Shown in pieces: positions 35,378-47,813 of a stretch of 64,000 nt of DNA. Positions within the stretch are counted from its first letter, which is position 1. The number at the start of each line of letters is the position of its first letter. Where the stretch lies: assembly GCF_026745355.1 (NCBI RefSeq), contig NC_079208.1, positions 51,352,767-51,416,766 of the forward strand, read 5' to 3'. The position numbers and the translations under genes are program-made. The notes under the pieces were generated by a model. It was not told the DNA's origin, made no database searches, and was given only the letters and a program-made list of their open reading frames with translations. This stretch comes from Beta vulgaris subsp. vulgaris (Eukaryota; Streptophyta; Magnoliopsida; Caryophyllales; Amaranthaceae).

Positions 35378-35799
35378 TATTATTTACCAACCGTCACTTG
35401 TTCTGGTATACTTTAATTTTGATTGTATCTCTCTTCTATTTGGCTTAGATTATTGTTTTCATTTGGATTGGAGTCGTTGATTAGGAGAGAGAATTGCGAA
35501 AAAAGAGTTGATAACTTGGGGGATTGGAATGAGCAGAAGTTTCGTAAAATGAACAAAAATATAAAATGAGCAAAAATTCGAAAAATGAGCAAGAAATTGT
35601 AAAATGAGCAAGAAATTGAAAAATGAGTAAAAATTACGTAAAATAAGCAAAAATTTCTTAAAATGAAAAAAAAAACATAAAATGAGCAAAAATTGTAAAA
35701 TGAGCAAGAATTTGAAAAATGAGCAAAAATTTGTAATATGAGCAAAGATTTGTAAAATGAACAAAAAATTTATAAAATGAGCTAATTTTCAGCGGATCC

Positions 35800-35804
<5 letters not shown>

Positions 35805-35875
<71 letters not shown>
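35805..35875. repeat. (CT)n(GT)n microsatellite
   Basis: About 30 CT units, then a short GT run. Confidence 0.95.
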
Positions 35876-35876
<1 letters not shown>

Positions 35877-35935
35877 TTTTTTTTCTTATTCTTTAAAATA
35901 TTTTCCGTTTTTGATATATAAATTACTTCCATCTG

Positions 35936-36174
35936 ACGATATATTGTTTTGGTTTGAAATCTTGACAATATAATTTAGAAATAGAGAGGATCTTATAAGT
36001 TGATTCAAATATATAAGAAAAAATAGTCATGGAATATTGTTTGATTCGTCTACATGCACATTAAAAAAATATTATTATAATGTTTACTTTATTTGATTAA
36101 AGATATCAATGATAAAATTTATGCATTGAAAAACGTGCAAAAAACAAACAAGATGAACTTTTTAAAACGGAAAG
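35936..36174. mobile_element. Degenerate Stowaway-like MITE
   Basis: TA flanks CTTCCATCTGACG on the left and AAAACGGAAAG on the right. The internal phrase TGTTTGATTCGTCTACATG matches the intact copies. The ends are eroded. Confidence 0.5.
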
Positions 36175-36864
36175 TATTTATGTGTGTATTTTCAAGAGTT
36201 GATGATACGATAGAGGCTAAAAGTGAAAACATAAAGCAATAACTGAACATGAATAACACCAATCGAAACGTGATTTTGTCATAGACCCTTAACCTAATAC
36301 TTTTTCGTTAAGAATCGTAACACTTGAATTGCCAACACAACTTTGATTAATAACATTTATAGTTACGTGTTAGTAAATATTATAAAAGCATGATATTTTT
36401 TTAAACATACATTGAGACAATTCAATAATAATTTTCGTTTTAATACAAGTAGAATAGGTCAAATTAAAAGTCGGCATGAGAATATTATAAATGTCTAATT
36501 TTTGTGTTTTTCTAAGGAATCTAAGAAGTATCTTATCTTAAAATATACTTTTAATAATTATAATTTACATTTGTTTTTCATTTTGCATCATAGTCAAAAA
36601 TGTTTTTAGATCTCGTATCTTTTATGGGTGATGGAGAGGATATGGAATTGAAAGTTTATGTGGGAATGGAAATCATGGGATGGGGACTATCATTCACATC
36701 CCTAATTATGAGGCACATAAAAGCACTTCCTAGAAAAAAAAAATACTACTAAACAATAAGATAATGGCATTTGAATAAATCCTTGATTCATCTTTGATTT
36801 TTTTCTATCTATTAATTACAATAAAAATCCTATTAAATAAATCATAGAAAAATTAAATTTTTCA
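36175..36864. other. Intergenic, nothing recognised
   Basis: AT-rich, no supported feature. Confidence 0.5.
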
Positions 36865-37056
36865 TGTTCGGTACATGAGTTCATTCATCATACACTCGCG
36901 TGTACCATGTGCATCGTACACCCAAAATTAATTTTTGCTCATTTGAAACTTTTCGTTTTTTTCTACATTTTGCCCATTTCGATAATTGTAAATGAGTAAT
37001 GAGCAAAAAAAGACCTTGAACGTACCAGGTGTATGATAAATATTTTGTTCCGAACA
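36865..37056. mobile_element. Small TIR element (MITE) downstream of the PMEI gene
   Basis: Ends TGTTCGGTACATGAG and, on the other strand, TGTTCGGAACAAAAT are inverted, and both run into ATCATACAC. The core has TTTTTGCTCATTTG and GTAATGAGCAAAAAAAG, words also used by the 34012-35803 element. 192 bp. Confidence 0.55.
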
Positions 37057-37094
37057 CACATATATGTACTCTTTTTTCCCAAATCCCCTAGTCC

Positions 37095-37691
37095 CTAATC
37101 TAAATGGTTCCTAGACCAAAAAATAATAACATTTAAAGCATTAGAGCAATGCTGCTGAAACAATTTGTTCTTGTTACCCATCATATCTTTTCCTTTAAAC
37201 TCCTTCATTACATCTTCACAATTAATAGCAGAAACCATGGCACCCGAAACAAATGTAGTTAAATCATGGAAGAAATGATGATTGAATGTCTTGACAGTGC
37301 TAATGGAATCAATATTACGCTTAAGATCCTCTAATGCATATGTGTAATGATCCGAACATTCGCTTAAAGCAAACTTAATATGAGGGCTTAAATCAGAATC
37401 CTTTAACTTTTCTTCTAACCAAGAACTCACATTAGATCCATGAATTTTTGTAATGTTGATGCTGTTTAACGCCAAAGTTTTTATGTCACAACTTTCACTT
37501 GTAGGCACTGACTTGAGACTTTGGACGCAAAGTTCTTTATATAAAGCATTAGCACAAGCCTTTTCAATGGAGGGATTTTTTGATGCTTGGCATTGTGATC
37601 TATGTTGTTTCTCATGTTGCGCACTTGCAAATTGTGATCGTATAATTATCAAACTAACTAAAAGAGACAAGATAAAGAAAATGTGTTCCAT
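37095..37691 (-). CDS. Pectin methylesterase inhibitor-like protein (PMEI domain)
   Basis: A single-exon gene of 198 residues. Residues 1-24 form a signal peptide with cleavage likely after ASA, pointing to the cell wall. The mature part fits the invertase/pectin-methylesterase inhibitor fold. It has the first cysteine pair C46-x8-C55 in the segment EKACANALYKELCVQSL, then C112 in ECSDHYTYALEDL and C158 in INCEDVMKEF for the second bridge. The region between is predicted helical. The length is usual for the family. PMEIs bind and block pectin methylesterases and so tune wall stiffness, and relatives inhibit invertase instead; the sequence alone does not separate the two. Further cysteines at 34 and 68 are outside the conserved set. 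The start at 37691 is the first methionine and gives a complete signal peptide. Confidence 0.87.
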   Translation of the reverse strand: MEHIFFILSLLVSLIIIRSQFASAQHEKQHRSQCQASKNPSIEKACANALYKELCVQSLKSVPTSESCDIKTLALNSINITKIHGSNVSSWLEEKLKDSDLSPHIKFALSECSDHYTYALEDLKRNIDSISTVKTFNHHFFHDLTTFVSGAMVSAINCEDVMKEFKGKDMMGNKNKLFQQHCSNALNVIIFWSRNHLD

Positions 37692-37950
37692 GTTTCATAT
37701 GATCTTGTTGTGTGTTTTTAGGGGTTGTGAGGTAACATGTAATGCAACTAAAAAAATGGTTCTTAAGGTGATTGTTAAGGTTTAAGAGAAAAAATTTGGT
37801 GCCTATTTGTGGTAAATGGAACTTAAGACCAATAAAATGATTGGTGTGTAGAGTTTTAAGATTCACCATTGAAAATTTTGTTGTCATAATAAGAAAGAAT
37901 GAGTTTTGTGTAGTGATTTAAGGCTCACCTACGATGTTTTGATGATAATA

Positions 37951-38212
37951 CTTCCTTCGTTTATAAATAGTTGCACCGTTTCATGTTTTCACGCTTGTCG
38001 ATGCATGATTTCAAACGTTAATATCTTCAATTATCAATGAGTAAAAACTATAAAAATTTAAATTTGAAAAAAATACGTTGAGACGAATCTAACAAGATTC
38101 CATATGACTATGTTTTCCTAAAATATGTAGTAAATCACCAAAGATAATGAAAGTGTAAGATGTGAATAGTAAATACTATGCAAACGGTGCAACTATTTCT
38201 AAACGGATGAAG
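37951..38212. mobile_element. Stowaway MITE upstream of the PMEI gene
   Basis: The left end CTTCCTTCGTTTATAAATAG and right end CTATTTCTAAACGGATGAAG are inverted. TA on both sides (37949-37950, 38213-38214). 262 bp, about 260 bp upstream of the PMEI start codon. Confidence 0.88.
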
Positions 38213-38214
38213 TA

Positions 38215-39148
38215 TATTTACCATGTATCAAGTTGGAATTTACGATAGGAGCACAATTGCAAGATCTAAACTTTGTGAAAGTTTGAGTAAAATTTGCTAT
38301 TCTTAGCAACATGTTTAATTTGGTCTAAGAATAAAAGTGAAATTAAAGAGTTAGTATTATGAGATATGTACAAGTTATTTTCGTTAACTAGTAAAAACCT
38401 GTTGTCATAAATATCTCGATGGAACCTTTCATGTAAATGATTGAATTGGTATAATAATGTCACCAAAGAATATCTCTATTGGCTCTAGGTAGATGCCAAA
38501 AATAGATTTGTATCGTTTGTAATTGATGTTGAGGGGAAATTATTAGAGGGCATATAAAGTGGATTTGGAACCATTGGGATTAGATTTTACAATGATGATT
38601 ATGTAAAACCAAATGTTCTATAAGGAGATTTTTTTAAGAGAACAAGCATTTCATAAGTACATAAGGTGATACTTTCAAAGGACAAAGACATTCCTAACAT
38701 TGCTCAACTCTAGATGTCAGATGTCACTACTTTCCCAAGGTGATCGACAACATAGTTACCATCCTACATACAGCACATGAGATAACATTACAACAATTTT
38801 TATGATTAGTAATTATTATATCGGTTCATATCAATCGTAATACTATCTAGACACAAATCTTATATGTGGCTGACCACAACTATAGTTTTCGTGTGGTGTT
38901 TTCACATTTACCGTCTTTGTCTTCCCTATTGATTTTTATTGCTTTACTCTTTTCCCTTTCTCTTTCCTACCCAAAAGTACTCTCCAATTTCAAATCAGTC
39001 ATTTCATCCTTCAATACAAATAACTAGAAAACTTCATTCGTTCATAAGAATAAAATCATTAATATCTCCTTTTGTTTACGAACAAAACATCATTTGTTCC
39101 ATGTTGTCTATCTCACATAAACGCACTACAAGTGATTAAGAACTAATA
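38215..39148. other. Intergenic, nothing recognised
   Basis: No supported coding region or repeat. Confidence 0.5.
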
Positions 39149-39404
39149 CTTCCTCCGTTTCGAATTAAAATGCAACAAATCCACTGGTATATGCCAATGC
39201 ATTATTTTGACCACAATTATCTATAATTATATATAAGTAAAAATTCCAAAAATTACGTTTTATGAAAATACGTCACGAGACGAATCTAACAAGATCCTAC
39301 TTAACTATATTTTTCATTATATATAAGTCACAAATCTTAATCAAAGTGAAGAATATAAATAGTAAAAAAGTGAAATTATCTCATTTAATTCGAAACGGAC
39401 AAAG
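39149..39404. mobile_element. Stowaway MITE
   Basis: The left end CTTCCTCCGTTTCGAATTAA and right end TTAATTCGAAACGGACAAAG are inverted. TA duplication at 39147-39148 and 39405-39406. 256 bp. Confidence 0.9.
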
Positions 39405-39765
39405 TATGAATCTCCCACCTTTTCTAAAATCAAAGTCATCTTAACTTCGGCAAATACTCTCTCTTTCTACGTTAACTTTTCAGAATTTATCACAATTGCT
39501 TGTCATCTCATAAAAATAAATTTCTTAATAAATGAAGACAGTCATCACTTACACACAACAATTCGACCAGAGAAAAAAGGAGAGGAAGTAAAAGGTAAAA
39601 AACATCCCATTGACTGTACAAGTTACTGTAAATACATCACAAGACAGTGAAACGCCAGAAAAAGTAAACTTTGGATGTGAAAAATACGGTCAGCTCACAT
39701 ACACATCTATACGAACTTGTCAGTTTGAAGATTTCTCACAGGAGGGCCTAGATTAGGGATGGACA

Positions 39766-42700
39766 TCAATGTTCAAGAAAAGGCAAAGACATTACTAAAC
39801 CAAATATCGAGAGGAGCAACAACAGCACCCATGTCGGGACTGATTGCTTTCGATTATTTATTCTGTCTCCATCTGCTTTCGCTACATTCGCTTGCATGTT
39901 ATTATCAAGTGTATCCGAATTGAGAAGTGATGATTCTTCTTGTGTAGTCATCGACGCTGCCTCTAACCGAGCTTGCTCTGCAATATGCTCATTGTACTTC
40001 TCCACATACTCCGGAAACAATTTCCTGAAAGTAGGGCTAGAAGAAGGCAGACAAGTTTCAAATAAGGCAAATCAGCCATTAGAAGCATGAGTTTCAAAAC
40101 CATTTCATACACTTGACATCTGAGAATATGATGCCATTGAGTGAAAAAGAACACACAATTGAGAATTTCTTTTAATGTCTAAAGTTAAATCAGAGTTATC
40201 TGAAAAATTCATGGCTCAAATGTATATTAGATAGAATTTCAGTATATTGTGACCTAAACTGCTTAGCAAATACTACCTGATATCTTCTATTATTTTAAGT
40301 AATAATTATAGAAAGTTGACATTTGAAAGTATACATCGAGACGAATCTAACAAGATCCTACATGATTATGTTTAACCTTACATATTAATCATAAATTCAT
40401 ACTAGATGGTTAAAAAGGAGTGTATGAATAGTGTGATGGTCCATTTAATCCCTTTGCACTTATTAGTTTAACGACTTTACTTCCATGGTCTCCCAACCAC
40501 ACCTTTGACCATTAATATTTTTAATTATGCAGTCAATTATTAAAAACTATATAAAGTTAATATTTGAAAATACACAATGGGATGAATCTAACTAAATCCC
40601 AACTTAATATTTTTTTTGCTTATAATCAGCCAGAGTGAAATTTATCCAAAAAAGTCGAACTGTAAACCCAGATAGGAGTATCCTTGACACGGTCTCTAAA
40701 GCCAATATGCTGGATATGTATGAAAGAATGCACAAAAAAAGTGCAATTAGGTGCATCTGGTATTCCACAGCAAGAGCAAATAGCTTTGTGTTTTACAAAG
40801 CAACAGTAAGCAGCAGCAGTTGTCAGAGAGCAGACAAAAAGAACAGAAACCATAAATAAAGTACTATTCACTTACTTCTTACAATTGAAAGCAAGTGAAG
40901 CCTTCGCCAAACATTGTTTTTCCTCAACAGATGTTGAGACGCTTCCTGTAGTGGGGCTTTTATCCATCTGCAGCACAAAATAGAGACTCAAGCAACTAAA
41001 CTTACCAATTGAAACTAACTGCAAAACCAGTAATAGTATTTAAAACGCATAAATTACAAAAACATAGGTTTGACAGTGTTAATGGAAAAGTAGGATTTCT
41101 TATGTTATGATAACAAAATATTACAAGAGATGAATAAAAAGAAGATTCTCCAATGCAAAAGGTAAGCAGCACTAACAAATAATAGTCAGCTAGCAAGTAT
41201 GCACTTACCATGAATGAGAGTAGCCCTGTAAGAATGCTGCATTCAAAAACAAAAAATAGTCAATCCCAGGCAAAAGGATTACAGCAAGACATCAAGATAA
41301 GTTCACTTCATTCAGCAACAACTGCTACTAGAGGAAATTCATGATAATATATACGGCATTTTTGTTAGTGAGATCAACACAACTTCACTACTTCAGTAGC
41401 ATTACATATAAAAGAGTAGCGTAAGTTTTGAAAAAGCTGCTCCAAGTTATAATAAATTAATAATAGAGACAATAGTTGCCTGAATTTCATGTCGACAGAC
41501 GGCCAGAATATGAATTTGTGCATCAAGAATAACACCATTTAACACAAGTTTTCTTACCTGGATACTGACCACATTGGATTCCAACTCTCTGGATGAACTG
41601 CATATCAGCAAATGAGATTTACCAATATGAGCCATAATCATAATAAATTACAAAAAGTGAGCAGCACCAATGGAGCTCAAAATAAACTTACAATCACTCA
41701 TAGACAAGCATATCTTTGTATCAGTTGCAAACCGCCCATTCGGAGTTGTCATCCTGCTCAAAAAAAAAAAAAAAAAATTGAATGACAAGCCACACGAAAA
41801 AAAGATTATGCTTTCAACAATGAATTAAGCTAAGTAAAGCAATTCAGCTACCTGATTGATGGTGGCTTGAATGGATATTCAGATGGAAATGTTATCCTGC
41901 CATAGTAATATCCACCTTCACCGAGATAACAGAAATCAGAAACATTGAGTCACAGAAATGAAGGTGCACGAGCAATGACTAACAAGTTTTCAATACTTGA
42001 CGTAAACACATGCAGGAAAAAATTCAACTACAGAAAGGACAAACCTGAAAAAGGTGTTCCTTCACTTCCCTCAAGTACATAATCTGAACATTTAATCAAT
42101 GTTAGAAACACAAAGAAACAGATAGGAACGAGAGACCACCTAACAAAAGGCTAACTCGACAGTCAACATTTATTATTGATAGACAATTTAAAAGCTGGAA
42201 AATAATGAGTCCAAAATCATTAATGCTACTATTAAAAAAACTGGACATGCTAAAATAGAGGAGCTATGTAATTGAGGATTTTGAAATTATGAGTGAGTAT
42301 TAAATTTTTCGAGTTCAATTAATTACATATTCAAACCCAAAGTTGGAAACAAGGAGAAGATTTTGATCTAGTGAGAAATATGTCCCAAACATAACGCCAA
42401 CAATCACTAGAGAATAGATCTAACAAAAATGATCACACCATTATACACCCTTCAAAAAATCTTTGAACAAATTGGACCTACCAGATTAAGGCAGACAAAC
42501 CCAAGTCCCCAAAGTTGTCCTATATTCCACCCATTGTTGTTAAAATCCCGATCCGGATCTTACGATTCTACGATTTTGCGATCCTGGAGGACCTCACCGA
42601 TCCCGATCCTACGTAGGATCTTAATTTTGTAGGATCTTTCGATCCTGCCCAACCACAAAAAATCACATGGTAGGATCTTAACACGATTCTACGATCCTAC

Positions 42701-45180
42701 GACTCTACGATCCGATCCTACGATCCGATCCTACCGTATAAAAATAATAAAGTAATTTCACATATTATATTTCTCCTATCAAATTTTGGTTGCATGTTAC
42801 TTCAATCTTATAGTATTGAAGAACTATCATCATTTGCTAATTAAAAAATTCATTATTAACATGTGTACATTTTTAACATCAGGTTCTCACCATATTTTAG
42901 TATAATTATCTCTATTTTACTAAATTGTAGGATCTTACGATCCTACGATCCGATCCCATCGATTCGATTCTACCAACCCCTACGATCCAAAGTAGGATCC
43001 CGATCCTGATAACATTGATTCCACCTATAGTATATTACAACCAAAGAATACACTATAGCACCAATTATTTCACTTATAAACAATGGCAAACATGGCCAAA
43101 CCATTCTAAGTCTTCCAAGAAAACATTGGACAGACTGGACCTACCTTATTAAGGCTGAAGACTAATTCCCCAAATACGCACTATTTCCATTCTAACTGAA
43201 TAAGAGGTAAAATATATACTAATATAGTATATAGTTCAAGTAATTTCACTGATAAAAGAAGGGCAACTTTTTAATCCTTCAGTGAGAGATAAATTGTTGA
43301 AAAATAACTTACACCATTCGAGAATGTTATTTGGAGAAGGCCGGGCAAAAATATGAGGTACTGGCTCCTGCAAAATCCATAAATGCAATAAAGTCATTGC
43401 TCCATCAAAAAAAATTAGGCACAAAAGCGGTGAAAAAGATAATTACACAATAACTCCATCCCAGGATGGAATCTCAAGAGTTATGGCTACTTTTTGGAAC
43501 TACCAAGAACTGATATTAGGGGGAGGGAAATTCAGATATTATCTTCTTTAGTTAGCTTGGGAATAAGCTAGGTAGTGCATTAAGGAAAATTCTCTATTAT
43601 ATAGGGATAATTAGAGAGAGAAAGAAAAGCATCTTGAAAATTGATAAGTCTTGAGAGAGAAATTGTTACTTGGGAGAGCTCCAAGCTCTCAAATGTTTGC
43701 TAGGTTGTGATCGATGTTAATCATCAATAGCAATCATATCTTAGTAGCTTTCTCATAATTTCTTCAATGATCCTCCTCCTTAATCCCTCTAGCTATAATG
43801 TTTTACTGAGAATTATCTAAGAATCAGCTTGGTTCTTAGGAAATGGCATTTTTCTGGGAGATTTTTTAAAAGAAAGAAAGTTCAACAAGGGCTTGAGCCT
43901 CCACATTCCTAGACCACTTATATTTTAGTTCATGAGATCAAAATATTAAATGGGCTCATAAATTCTATGCCCAACCTTCTTCTGTATTAGTGTACCCAAG
44001 TTCTAAAACAAGACCCCCACCTCACTCCTCCAACCCAAAAGCTAATGATACATCTCACCATTTTATTTCTAAACCCAACACCCTCTTCCATTTTGTCAAT
44101 CCACATTTCCAACCATTTTCACTCCATCATGCTTTATATCCATTCACCCCTCCCACTTTGCCAACCCACCTAGTCCACTTTCCCACTCACTAATTTCAAA
44201 CCCAAATCATTCAACACTTCTATTTTTAATTTCCTCAACCCACAACCTTCCCATCTTACGTCAGAAAATCCTAACTCCACCCCGACAACTTCAAGGGTCA
44301 CTTTTTCTTAGCTACACAACCAATAAAATACAAGGACTCACAGTGGAAGCCGAGCAGCAATTTACAAAAGTTCATTGTCCAACGCTACGGAGGCCGAGGA
44401 TTCTAGTGCTGGATAGAATATCCACCTTGAGAATAAGGTGGAAGTTTGGGGGGCTCATAATGCTAAGAACTAATAGTAGGGAGAGGGTAATTTAGATATT
44501 ATCTTCTTTAGTTAGCTTGGGGAATAATCTAGGTAGTGCATTAAGGAAAATTCTCTATATATAGGGATAATTAAAGAGAGAGAAAAGCATCTTGAAATTT
44601 GATAAGTCTTGAAGGAGAAATTATTACTAGAATTGAGAGAGCTCCAACCTCTTGAATGTTGGATAGGTTGTAATCGATGCTAATCAACAATAACAATCAT
44701 ATCTTAATAGTTTTCTCCTAATTTCTTCATTAATCCTTTTTCTTAATCCCTCTAGTTATACTGTTTTACTGAGAATTAGCAAAGAATCAACTTGGTTCTT
44801 AACAGGAACATAAACTTTTCATGGAAGTTGTTATAAAACTTAAGGAGCCTGATTGAAAATTTTGCTTAATCTCCTTTCTAATAGAAGAAATAAAAGCTGA
44901 GTTCTTAACTAATAAGTTGCCCGTTTTTTTCATGGCTAATATATGTGCTAGTTAAGATTGCTTTGTGATATGTAAGAAATTTTACTTCAAATATTCTTCA
45001 TTAAGACAGACAGGTAAGAGTGTACATGCACAAAGACCTAAATCTTTTAACTGAAAGTTTCTTATGTCTAAGCAAGAAGAAACCAAATGTAAACCACAAG
45101 AGCAAACAAAGGGGAACACATACTTTACAAAGTGCTCTGAACTCCTTTTGAAGACGCTTTACACAAGCTTTTTCAGCCAT
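39766..45180 (-). CDS. UBC34-like: ER-anchored E2 ubiquitin-conjugating enzyme (UBC33/34, Ubc6 type)
   Basis: Nine coding exons: 45180-45124, 43367-43313, 42083-42045, 41915-41852, 41753-41692, 41597-41558, 41236-41209, 40967-40876, 40036-39766. All introns are GT-AG and every phase joins, giving 235 residues, the family's usual length. It starts MAEKACVKRLQKEFRALCK and carries the UBC core (EGSEGTPFSGGYYYG, FPSEYPFKPPSI, MTTPNGRF). The catalytic cysteine is residue 87 in KICLSMSD, the same number as in yeast Ubc6. HPESWNPMW and SPTTGSV follow. The C-terminus is a hydrophilic linker and one membrane anchor (VPTWVLLLLLSIFGLVMSLP), so it is tail-anchored in the ER with the active site in the cytosol. 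It takes ubiquitin from E1 and works in ER-associated degradation. Intron 1 holds a TRIM, intron 2 a hAT MITE, and intron 8 Stowaway-like remnants. Confidence 0.95.
42532..43017. mobile_element. Non-autonomous hAT element in UBC intron 2, perfect TSD
   Basis: ATTCCACC stands on both sides (42524-42531 and 43018-43025), an exact 8-bp duplication. The termini are CATTGTTGTTA and, on the other strand, CAATGTTATCA. The interior carries many copies of CGATCCTACGATC-type words on both arms around an AT-rich middle. No transposase frame; 486 bp. Confidence 0.88.
43501..44804. mobile_element. TRIM-type miniature LTR retrotransposon in UBC intron 1
   Basis: Two direct repeats, 43501-43841 (341 bp) and 44461-44804 (344 bp), align along their whole length (for example TTTAGTTAGCTTGGG, GTAGTGCATTAAGGAAAATT, TGTTTTACTGAGAATTA). 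The second starts TGCTAAGAAC and ends TTCTTAACA. The same GGAAC flanks the element (43496-43500, 44805-44809), a 5-bp duplication. The 619-bp interior has no retroviral reading frame and ends in a purine stretch (GGTGGAAGTTTGGGGGG) before the second LTR. The primer site after the first LTR is weak, so strand of origin is set by the polypurine side (plus). Confidence 0.85.
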
Positions 45181-47431
45181 TCAAGATCTTCAAATGCAAC
45201 CCCTAACTTGATCCTTAGCTAACAGATAAGGACTGTACAAAACAGGAAATAATTGTTGTCATTAGGATTGCAGCACTTTACTGGTTCAGATTCACCTCTT
45301 TAATTTTAAAAAAAACACAGAACTAAAAACATTAAAATCAAACACACTACATATTATCTTTGTACCAAGTCACTTTGTGCCAGGCTGCCAGCAATAGATT
45401 ATCTCATCAAACAGCTAAACAATTTAGGCATAACTATGTCGTAGAACATCAAAACTGAAGAAAGTGACATACGCAATTCAGTGATCATCTAATTAAACAA
45501 CTAAACATGCTAGTTATAGTCAGGAAGGACATATATGAGATAGGCATCATCCTAGCTAGTAGTAGTAAATAACATGTAACCGAGTCAAGCAAAGAAGATT
45601 GTCATATATAAATTATAACTGTAAGCCCCCATGCCCCTTTTAAAGGTTTTTGTTTATAAAATCTTTTCGTAATTAGATCTTTTCTTCTATTGCAATTTTC
45701 GGAGAAGGCTTCATACATAAAACATTGTATCACACATATAGATAATGGTAGAGACAATAAATGAAGAGGAAAAATAAATCATGAAAGAACTACTGAAACG
45801 TATATTCAAGCTCATTAAGTGGTTATTAAGAAAAACAGAAATTAAGGACTCTATGTAAAATGTGGAAGAATGTGTGTTGGATGTGTTTTCATATATGATT
45901 CTTCATTTCACTATGTGTAGATGGCGGTAGTGGTCCAGGATTGAAATTCTGGAATATATTGCAGAAGAGTAAAAGATTCTAAAAATGAATTGAGTGAATA
46001 TGAGCATAAGTGAAAGGAGGAAAACCTTCAAGCAAAAAAAATGAAACGAGGAATGCTGAGTGTACAACAGCTATATTGTTGCAATTAATTCACTTGCCAC
46101 AAGCACGAATGAAATTCCAACTAAGGTTAGCACTGTACTGTGCCATCATGTGGGCTGGCACAGCCCAACTTGCTCGGGGAACAGCCCAGCACAAGGCCCG
46201 TCCCTTCTCAATCCTTTTCCACTCCCTTTCCCCCAAGTTATATCCATATAAAAGAAAATGAGTCCCTCCCTTTTCCTTCTCTCCCTTTCCCTCCAAATTC
46301 CTCTATCCAAACGAACTACAAGGGATTCTAAATTAGGCTAATTAAATGTTGAGACTTCACAATATCCTTCCTCTGCAGCTCAACCCCCTCTTTCCTTTAC
46401 CACGGCTAGAAATTTTAAGCTTTGAACACATACAACCTTGCTCTAATCTACGCTACACCATCAAGTCATTGCATAACAACCAAGGGGAAAGAGGGAGCGA
46501 AAAAAAGGGCTATGATGTATACAACAAGAATTGCATTGTGGTGTAACCCACTATGACAAGGAAGTGAGAAACTCATAGTTGATGTCCGAATCAACAGAAC
46601 AATTCAAACTCGTGTTTTCTATACAACACTAGATAGATTAAGTGGTATAATAAAATGTGTGTGTGACACATTTATATGCTCGTAACTTAAACAGTAGTAG
46701 TGGTACATTTATACAATTACAATTTTGAATGGTATGGAGGTCATGCTTGTCGAACATACATACTTATTATTGAGTGGTAATGAAAATATATGAAGAACAC
46801 ATTTGAAGATAAAATTCCACTACAATTGGCATTGGCAAGCGTTGTTACAATATTACATAAGATGATCATTACCATCACCACCGTTTATCATCCGTTACCA
46901 AGTGGAGTATTTTGCAAAGGGCTTATTTAAATGATATCAGAAAAATCCTCATGATCAGCCTACCAACACTGAGCTTGCTAGCCCCTGAATCTCAATTAAG
47001 GTGGTGATTCTCGCCTAACAAAGACTAAAAAAAACGACACTGTCGACTAAAGAACACGAATTCGATATTCGATACACGAGCCATGGCTAATACAGTCAAC
47101 AAACACAGAGATCCTCCTCATACGATAGTCGATAAGATAAAAAAAATTGGGCATAAAATTGCATAATTTCTCCCAAACCCTAAAATTACCATAAAATTCT
47201 TCAGTCCATAGACTCCACTGATCTTTTCTTCCATTTCAATTCTAATAATAAATTTCCGTTTTTTTTTCTCAAATTTACATATAAACAAGCACACAAAAAG
47301 TAGCGTATCCAACATAACACCAAATCAGAATAAAAAATTATATAAAACAGAGCTTACTAATAAAAGAGAAATTCTAAATTCGAAAAGTACTCAATCTTAC
47401 AACTCATATTAAAATTAACTTTACACAAACC
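45181..47431 (-). other. UBC gene 5' region with a probable 5' UTR intron
   Basis: Just upstream of the start codon an acceptor CTGTTAG|C lies at 45218-45219. On the minus strand a donor GAAG|GTTTGTG stands at 47431/47430 after a pyrimidine- and CTCTCT-rich stretch that looks like a leader exon (about 47600-47431). The intron would be about 2.2 kb, common for plant housekeeping genes. This is an inference from splice signals only. Short frames inside (46010-46546) have no family resemblance. Confidence 0.5.
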
Positions 47432-47813
47432 TTCAATTTTTTTGGAAGATCAAAGTTTCGATCTCGTCGAAAAAACTTTAATTTGCGCGCAATACTTGTA
47501 TTTCTCACTCTGAAATCGAGCGATGGTAAGTTGATGATAATTATCTGAAATTGTGTGTGATAATTGTTCAACTTTAGAGATAGAGAGCAGGAATGGATGA
47601 ATCTGGAGAGAGAAAAAGAGTAATAAATTATAATTGAGGGTTAGAGGCAAAAAAGGGTTTTCATAGTTGATCTTCTTTCCGTTATTATCCTTCTCTCTTT
47701 ATCGTGAGCTTTGCCCTTAATTTCTAATAAGTATTTCGAAAATTGTGTTTTAATAATTTAACCTTTAAACCGTCTTCTTAAAAACGTTTCACTTATGAGT
47801 TTTTTTTTTTTTT

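Larger units (their letters stand above)
34012..35803. mobile_element. TIR element with inverted GAGCAAAAA arrays
   Basis: The termini are GAGGTAGGATCAACAGAAAA and the inverted TTTTCAGCGGATCCTACCTC. Just inside the left end (34070-34215) is a tandem array of TTTTTGCTCATTTTA words. Just inside the right end (35545-35785) is the inverted array TAAAATGAGCAAAAATT. Nested inside are a (TA)n(GA)n microsatellite and a Stowaway MITE (35118-35377). Phenylalanine-rich frames on the minus strand at 35413-35764 are produced by the array and are not genes. Confidence 0.55.

Noticed and set aside
35413..35764. Phe/Leu-rich frames of about 100 codons
   Set aside because: Generated by the tandem GAGCAAAAATT array in all frames.
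37453..37887. Plus- and minus-strand frames overlapping the PMEI gene
   Set aside because: Shadows of, or upstream to, the well-supported PMEI frame.
46010..46546. Several overlapping short frames upstream of the UBC gene
   Set aside because: They lie in the probable 5' UTR intron, overlap each other in different frames and resemble nothing.
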